From NCBI RefSeq assembly GCF_031326205.1, contig NZ_CP133721.1, positions 1,674,001 through 1,738,000 of the forward strand: 64,000 nucleotides of DNA, read 5' to 3'. The position numbers and the translations under genes were made by a program. The notes beneath the pieces are model-generated. The model did no database searches and was not told where the DNA came from. It saw nothing but the letters and a program-made list of their open reading frames with translations. Origin of the DNA: Flavobacterium sp. 20NA77.7 (GTDB taxonomy: Bacteria > Bacteroidota > Bacteroidia > Flavobacteriales > Flavobacteriaceae). Of this stretch, positions 58,946 through 64,000 are shown piece after piece (positions within the stretch are counted from its first letter, which is position 1; each line of letters begins with the position of its first letter).

Positions 58946-59824
58946 TTACTTTTCAAAAAGTAATAGAAATTTATATTGCAATTTGTAAAACCAATATTTA
59001 AATCGATTTATAGAATATCTATTTTTTCTTAAATTCATTAATAGAATTTGATTTTCAATTACAAAATTGAGTTTAATAAATTTGTTATATTTAAATTTTG
59101 TTATAGCATTTAAATGTTCAAAGATATATTTTTTTGACTCAAACACTTTTATTCCTTCCTTGTGCAAAGGAGAATTAGTTACACCACCTAAATGAATTCT
59201 ATAAACAGACATACTTTCATTAAAATAATAAAGCTTTCCTTTAGTTAAAATATATGAAAAGACAGCATAATCGCCATTTAAAATCTTAGTGGAATTTATA
59301 TATTCAGGCAATTCAATATTTCTAAAAACTACAGAGGATGTGTGAAAAAACAGTTGGTATAAATAATCCTGTAATCTAAATTTTAATCGGGTTTTATCAA
59401 AACGCCAATCTACATCTTTTAATGTGTCGTTTTTTAATTCTTTTATACCATGGCAGATCATAATATAATCAATATTCGTTTCTAAAAAATTAACCTGCTT
59501 TTGTAATTTTAAAGGGTCAATCCAATAATCATCTCCCTCACAAAGAGCAATATATTTTCCTGTAGCTGCTTTAATAGCAAAATTAAAATTGGGCATCATA
59601 CCCTTGTTTTTTTGATGCTTTATGTACTTAATAATATTTCCTTTTGGATGTGATTTAATTATATTTTGAACTACTGATTCTGTATCATCAGGCGAACAAT
59701 CATCGGCAATAATAAGTTCAATTTCAAAATTACAATTTTGCATCAATACTCCTTCAATAGCTTCACGGATATATTTTTCGTGACCATAGGTAATCATTAC
59801 AACTGAAAGAGAAAAATTATTCAT
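58946..59824 (-). CDS. Glycosyltransferase family 2
   Basis: The protein has 292 residues. GT-A fold: LSVVMITYGHEKYIREAIEG at the start, LIIADDCSPDDT (first Asp motif) and IALCEGDDYWIDPLKL (DxD metal and nucleotide-sugar site at about 97-107). Probably transfers one sugar of the repeat unit; the substrate is unknown. Confidence 0.93.
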   Translation of the reverse strand: MNNFSLSVVMITYGHEKYIREAIEGVLMQNCNFEIELIIADDCSPDDTESVVQNIIKSHPKGNIIKYIKHQKNKGMMPNFNFAIKAATGKYIALCEGDDYWIDPLKLQKQVNFLETNIDYIMICHGIKELKNDTLKDVDWRFDKTRLKFRLQDYLYQLFFHTSSVVFRNIELPEYINSTKILNGDYAVFSYILTKGKLYYFNESMSVYRIHLGGVTNSPLHKEGIKVFESKKYIFEHLNAITKFKYNKFIKLNFVIENQILLMNLRKNRYSINRFKYWFYKLQYKFLLLFEK

Positions 59825-59911
59825 GTTTAGAGCTAAATAAAAATTATTTATTATTTTATTAAAATTAGCAAACTTATTGTAGCTAATAGTTCATAATATG
59901 GTTTTACTTTT

Positions 59912-61357
59912 TTAGTATTTCTTTATTTGTACCAAAATTAATTGTTTAATTTGAACATATGGATGTAGTTTGGTTATTTCGCAAATACTAATTATAACAA
60001 ATAAACCAATTAGAAATGATTGAATAATTTGTACTGCTAAATTAGTAGAACCAATAAATAATTGGGAACCATAAACTATTAAAATTGTTGACAAAACAAC
60101 ACCAATGGATGGTACTAAATCTTTAACTTGACTGATTGTTGTGTAATTTAAAAACTTGCCACTATAATATGTATTTATGAGTAAAGCTAAAACAGAATTA
60201 ATTACACTACACCAAACTAGTCCCATAATACCAAAATTGAAACATATGGAGAGAATAATCAATAGAATTAGCTTTTTTACTATTTCTAGTCTTAAAAACA
60301 AATCACTTCTGCCAAATACACTGAGAATATTAATATTCAAAGAATGTATTGGATAAAACATAAACGAAATACTAAGTACTTGAAATAAAGGAACAATTGC
60401 GAGCCATTTCTCTCCCAAAACAAGTTCTATAATTTGACCGGCTAATAAAGATGCAAAACCTAAGCCAATTATTGTAATAAAAAAAGTAATTTGCATAATA
60501 TCTTTATAGGCATGTTGCAATCTTTTTTTATCATTTTTTAAATGTGTTAGTGAAGGCAATGTAACTTTCAAAATAATGCTAGACAAAATAGAAACAGGAT
60601 AATTATTAAATGTGTATGCCCTTTCGTAAAAACCCAAGCTATTAATACTATAAAACTTACCTATTAATACATTATAAATGTTTTCAAAAATGGTATTTAT
60701 TTGAGAGGACAAAACAAGCTTATAACCAAATCTAAAATGGTATTTATAATTTGCAAAATCAAAAGTAAATTCTGGTTTCCACTTCATAAACAGCCAAATA
60801 ACCAATGTGGAAAAAAACTGATTAAGTAAAAACAAAAAAACTAAACTCCAAATTCCATATCCCGCATAGCCCATCCAAATAGATATAATTACACTAATAA
60901 TGTTACCCGGCAAATTAAGAAAAGTTATTTTTTTAAATTCCATTTCTTTTGCAAGTTTAACAAGATGAATGCTTCGGAAACTATTAATTACAAACCCTAA
61001 ACAGTACCATCTGATCACATCTACCAATATGGGTTGGTTATAAAATTTTGAAACGAAAGGTGCTAAAAAAAACAATATAATATAAACAATTATACTCATT
61101 ATTATATTGGTAATAAAAACGGTAGCATATTCTTTTTCAGTTACTTGGTTTGTTCTAATCAATGAAGTTGACATACCTCCGTCTACAAGTGTATTGCCAA
61201 TTGAAACAAAGAGCATTATCATCCCCAATAAACCAAATTCTTTTGGACCTAATACATTAGCTAAAACAATTGTTGCAAAAAAGAAAGACCCTTTATTTAT
61301 TAAAACATCAATAAATGTCCAAAAAAAACCATTTATCGACTTTTTTCTTAACTCCAT
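59912..61357 (-). CDS. Oligosaccharide flippase (Wzx/MOP family)
   Basis: The protein has 481 residues with about 12-14 membrane helices. The N-terminus SINGFFWTFIDVLINKGSFF, LANVLGPKEFGLLGMIMLFV is the polysaccharide-transporter (PST) signature. It flips undecaprenyl-linked oligosaccharide to the periplasm, consistent with the PglC-type initiation and the Wzy-like polymerase in the same run. It lies 12 bases downstream of the nucleotide-sugar dehydrogenase gene. Confidence 0.93.
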   Translation of the reverse strand: MELRKKSINGFFWTFIDVLINKGSFFFATIVLANVLGPKEFGLLGMIMLFVSIGNTLVDGGMSTSLIRTNQVTEKEYATVFITNIIMSIIVYIILFFLAPFVSKFYNQPILVDVIRWYCLGFVINSFRSIHLVKLAKEMEFKKITFLNLPGNIISVIISIWMGYAGYGIWSLVFLFLLNQFFSTLVIWLFMKWKPEFTFDFANYKYHFRFGYKLVLSSQINTIFENIYNVLIGKFYSINSLGFYERAYTFNNYPVSILSSIILKVTLPSLTHLKNDKKRLQHAYKDIMQITFFITIIGLGFASLLAGQIIELVLGEKWLAIVPLFQVLSISFMFYPIHSLNINILSVFGRSDLFLRLEIVKKLILLIILSICFNFGIMGLVWCSVINSVLALLINTYYSGKFLNYTTISQVKDLVPSIGVVLSTILIVYGSQLFIGSTNLAVQIIQSFLIGLFVIISICEITKLHPYVQIKQLILVQIKKY

Positions 61358-61369
61358 TTATACTATAAT

Positions 61370-62644
<1,275 letters not shown>

Positions 62645-62650
62645 GAAATA

Positions 62651-63631
62651 TTATTTTAAATTATGAAAGTACCAAGAAACGGCTTCTTTTATACCTTGTT
62701 CAATGGAATACTCGGGTCTGTACCCTAATTTGCTTTGTGCTTTTTCAATACTAGCTAAAGAATGAGGTATGTCCCCTGCTCTATTTGGACCATATATTAC
62801 TTTGATATCAGCAATTTTTGAATCAAAAAGGGCTAAATTATCTTTCAATAGTTGTACTAATTGCGTAAGTGTTGTTCTGTCTCCATAAGCCGTATTATAA
62901 ACTGTATTCACCGCTTCTGGATTTTCCGTTAGCATAGCTAATTCATTCATTTGAATAACGTTGTCAATATACGTAAAGTCTCTAGAATAATTTCCATCAC
63001 CATTAATTACAGGACTTTCATGGTTCATAAACTGTTTCACAAATAAGGGAATTACGGCTGCATATGCTCCATTTGGATCTTGTTTTCTTCCAAACACATT
63101 AAAATAACGCAAACCTATCGTTTCGATGCCATACGTTTTGCTAAAAATTTCAGCATATAATTCATTTACATATTTTGTTATTGCATAAGGCGATAATGGT
63201 TTTCCTATTGTATCTTCTACTTTTGGTAAATTTTCCGAATCTCCATAGGTAGAAGAACTTGCTGCATATATAAATCGTTTTACTTTAGCATCTCTTGAAG
63301 CTACCAACATATTTAAAAATCCGGAAACGTTTACGTCGTTTGTGGTAATTGGATCTTTAAGTGAACGAGGAACGGAGCCCAAAGCCGCTTGATGTAATAC
63401 ATAATCCACCTCTTTAACCGCTTGCTTACATGTCTCTAGACTTCTAATGTCGCCTTCGAGTAAAGTGAAATGTTTATTTTCTAAAAAAGGAGTAATATTG
63501 TGAAGGTGTCCCGTTGCAAAGTTATCTAAGCAAACTACTTGATGCCCTTTTGCTAAAAAATATTCACATAAATTTGAGCCTATAAAGCCTGCCCCTCCTG
63601 TAATTAATATTTTATATGTTTTATTAATCAT
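62651..63631 (-). CDS. UDP-N-acetylglucosamine 4-epimerase (WbpP/TviC-like)
   Basis: The protein has 326 residues. Extended SDR: NAD motif TGGAGFIGSNL (11-21), SSSTYGDS and catalytic Y149-AIT-K153. The sequence is of the WbpP/TviC group (QAALGSVPRSLKDPITTNDV). It interconverts UDP-GlcNAc(A) and UDP-GalNAc(A). Its stop lies 6 bases before the dehydrogenase start, a tightly coupled pair. Confidence 0.93.
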   Translation of the reverse strand: MINKTYKILITGGAGFIGSNLCEYFLAKGHQVVCLDNFATGHLHNITPFLENKHFTLLEGDIRSLETCKQAVKEVDYVLHQAALGSVPRSLKDPITTNDVNVSGFLNMLVASRDAKVKRFIYAASSSTYGDSENLPKVEDTIGKPLSPYAITKYVNELYAEIFSKTYGIETIGLRYFNVFGRKQDPNGAYAAVIPLFVKQFMNHESPVINGDGNYSRDFTYIDNVIQMNELAMLTENPEAVNTVYNTAYGDRTTLTQLVQLLKDNLALFDSKIADIKVIYGPNRAGDIPHSLASIEKAQSKLGYRPEYSIEQGIKEAVSWYFHNLK

Positions 63632-63656
63632 ACTTGATTGATTGTTTACGTTTTAA

Positions 63657-64000
63657 TTACAATTTTACTTGTTTGTTTTCAAAAATTAGCAAACCTCCAC
63701 CTGTAAAGATAGGCATTGCATAAAATTTGATTTCTTTATTTATTTCCTCATTTATTTTTGGAGCTAATTGAGTTAAATAGCCTTCATTGATGTTTATTCC
63801 CTCTACAACTATTTCAATCTTTCCCGAATCAATCCCTTTTGCATAATCACCAATTAAAAAAATTCTTGTAACTTCTCCCATTCGTTCAACTACCCGTTCC
63901 ACAATACTATCAATACCAATATGTTTTCGTACCAATTGTTGTAAAGTAGAAAATAACGGATGTGCTGTATTTGCACGATACATCACTTTTGATTCTGCTT
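63657..64000 (-). CDS. Nucleotidyltransferase-like C-terminal part of an ArsR-type regulator, cut by window edge
   Basis: The visible 114 residues read from the window edge (AESKVMYRANTAHPLFSTLQ) to the stop, with no start codon need: the frame stays open to base 64000. RANTAHPLF and IFLIGDYAKGIDSGKIEIVV resemble the small Bacteroidota proteins that join an N-terminal winged helix to a nucleotidyltransferase-like domain, often found at polysaccharide loci. The typical GS(x)D catalytic pair is not evident (GDYAKG instead), so catalysis is doubtful. It probably regulates the glycan locus. Confidence 0.7.
   Translation of the reverse strand, partial: AESKVMYRANTAHPLFSTLQQLVRKHIGIDSIVERVVERMGEVTRIFLIGDYAKGIDSGKIEIVVEGININEGYLTQLAPKINEEINKEIKFYAMPIFTGGGLLIFENKQVKL

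Overview
This window is a chromosomal segment of an AT-rich member of the Bacteroidota, most likely a Flavobacterium-like Flavobacteriaceae. The evidence is several type IX secretion (T9SS) cargo proteins with C-terminal sorting domains, a PorV/PorQ-family outer-membrane protein, recurrent TAnnTTTG -7 promoter elements, almost no Shine-Dalgarno sequences, several probable TTG starts, and a typical flavobacterial set of housekeeping genes. I found no rRNA, tRNA, CRISPR array, phage or IS transposase.

Layout. (1) 1-12.4 kb, almost all on the minus strand, is an accessory cell-surface region. It holds three paralogous secreted proteins sharing a 'QVGxGT...WCxxC' N-terminus, a T9SS cargo translationally coupled to a tiny signal-peptide/membrane protein, an orphan REC-AraC response regulator, a 1012-residue collagen-like protein paired with a small T9SS protein, a six-fold NQA-repeat protein (DUF6150 type), and another T9SS protein. 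(2) 12.7-43.3 kb is mostly core genome: a membrane AraC regulator, an outer-membrane barrel, mazG, a serine hydrolase, a MATE pump, hisS, a MacB/FtsX-type permease, prmC, ribD, dnaA, a frameshifted low-molecular-weight phosphatase, an RsmI-like methylase, a lysozyme-fold protein, mltG, an FAD dehydrogenase, recQ, the kdsD-tatC-CMD-lptB run, a GH25 muramidase, pssA, a PorV/PorQ protein and an Lnb-like (DUF4105) protein. (3) 43.4-64 kb, all minus strand, is a surface-polysaccharide or glycan locus. It has PglF-, PglE- and fused PglC-PglD-like proteins (a complete predicted di-N-acetyl-bacillosamine route plus the initiating phosphoglycosyltransferase), GT4 and GT2 glycosyltransferases, an AsnB-GT4 fusion, Wzy and Wzx, a UDP-HexNAc dehydrogenase and 4-epimerase, and a regulator/nucleotidyltransferase-like protein cut by the window edge. 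A 1318-residue T9SS adhesin-like protein and its own mini membrane protein sit between the PglF and PglE genes.

The less ordinary signals are these. Heptanucleotide tandem arrays of differing sequence but constant 7-bp period lie at gene borders and twice inside prmC. Two of them lie 10-15 bp from copies of a palindromic repeat. A two-gene arrangement (T9SS cargo with an 'NPYxSAID' domain plus a 61-67-residue VPxNDY mini-protein) occurs at two distant loci. There is an in-frame asparagine synthetase-glycosyltransferase fusion, a bacillosamine pathway split by an adhesin gene, a recent internal duplication in the collagen gene, and a one-base poly-A frameshift in the phosphatase gene.
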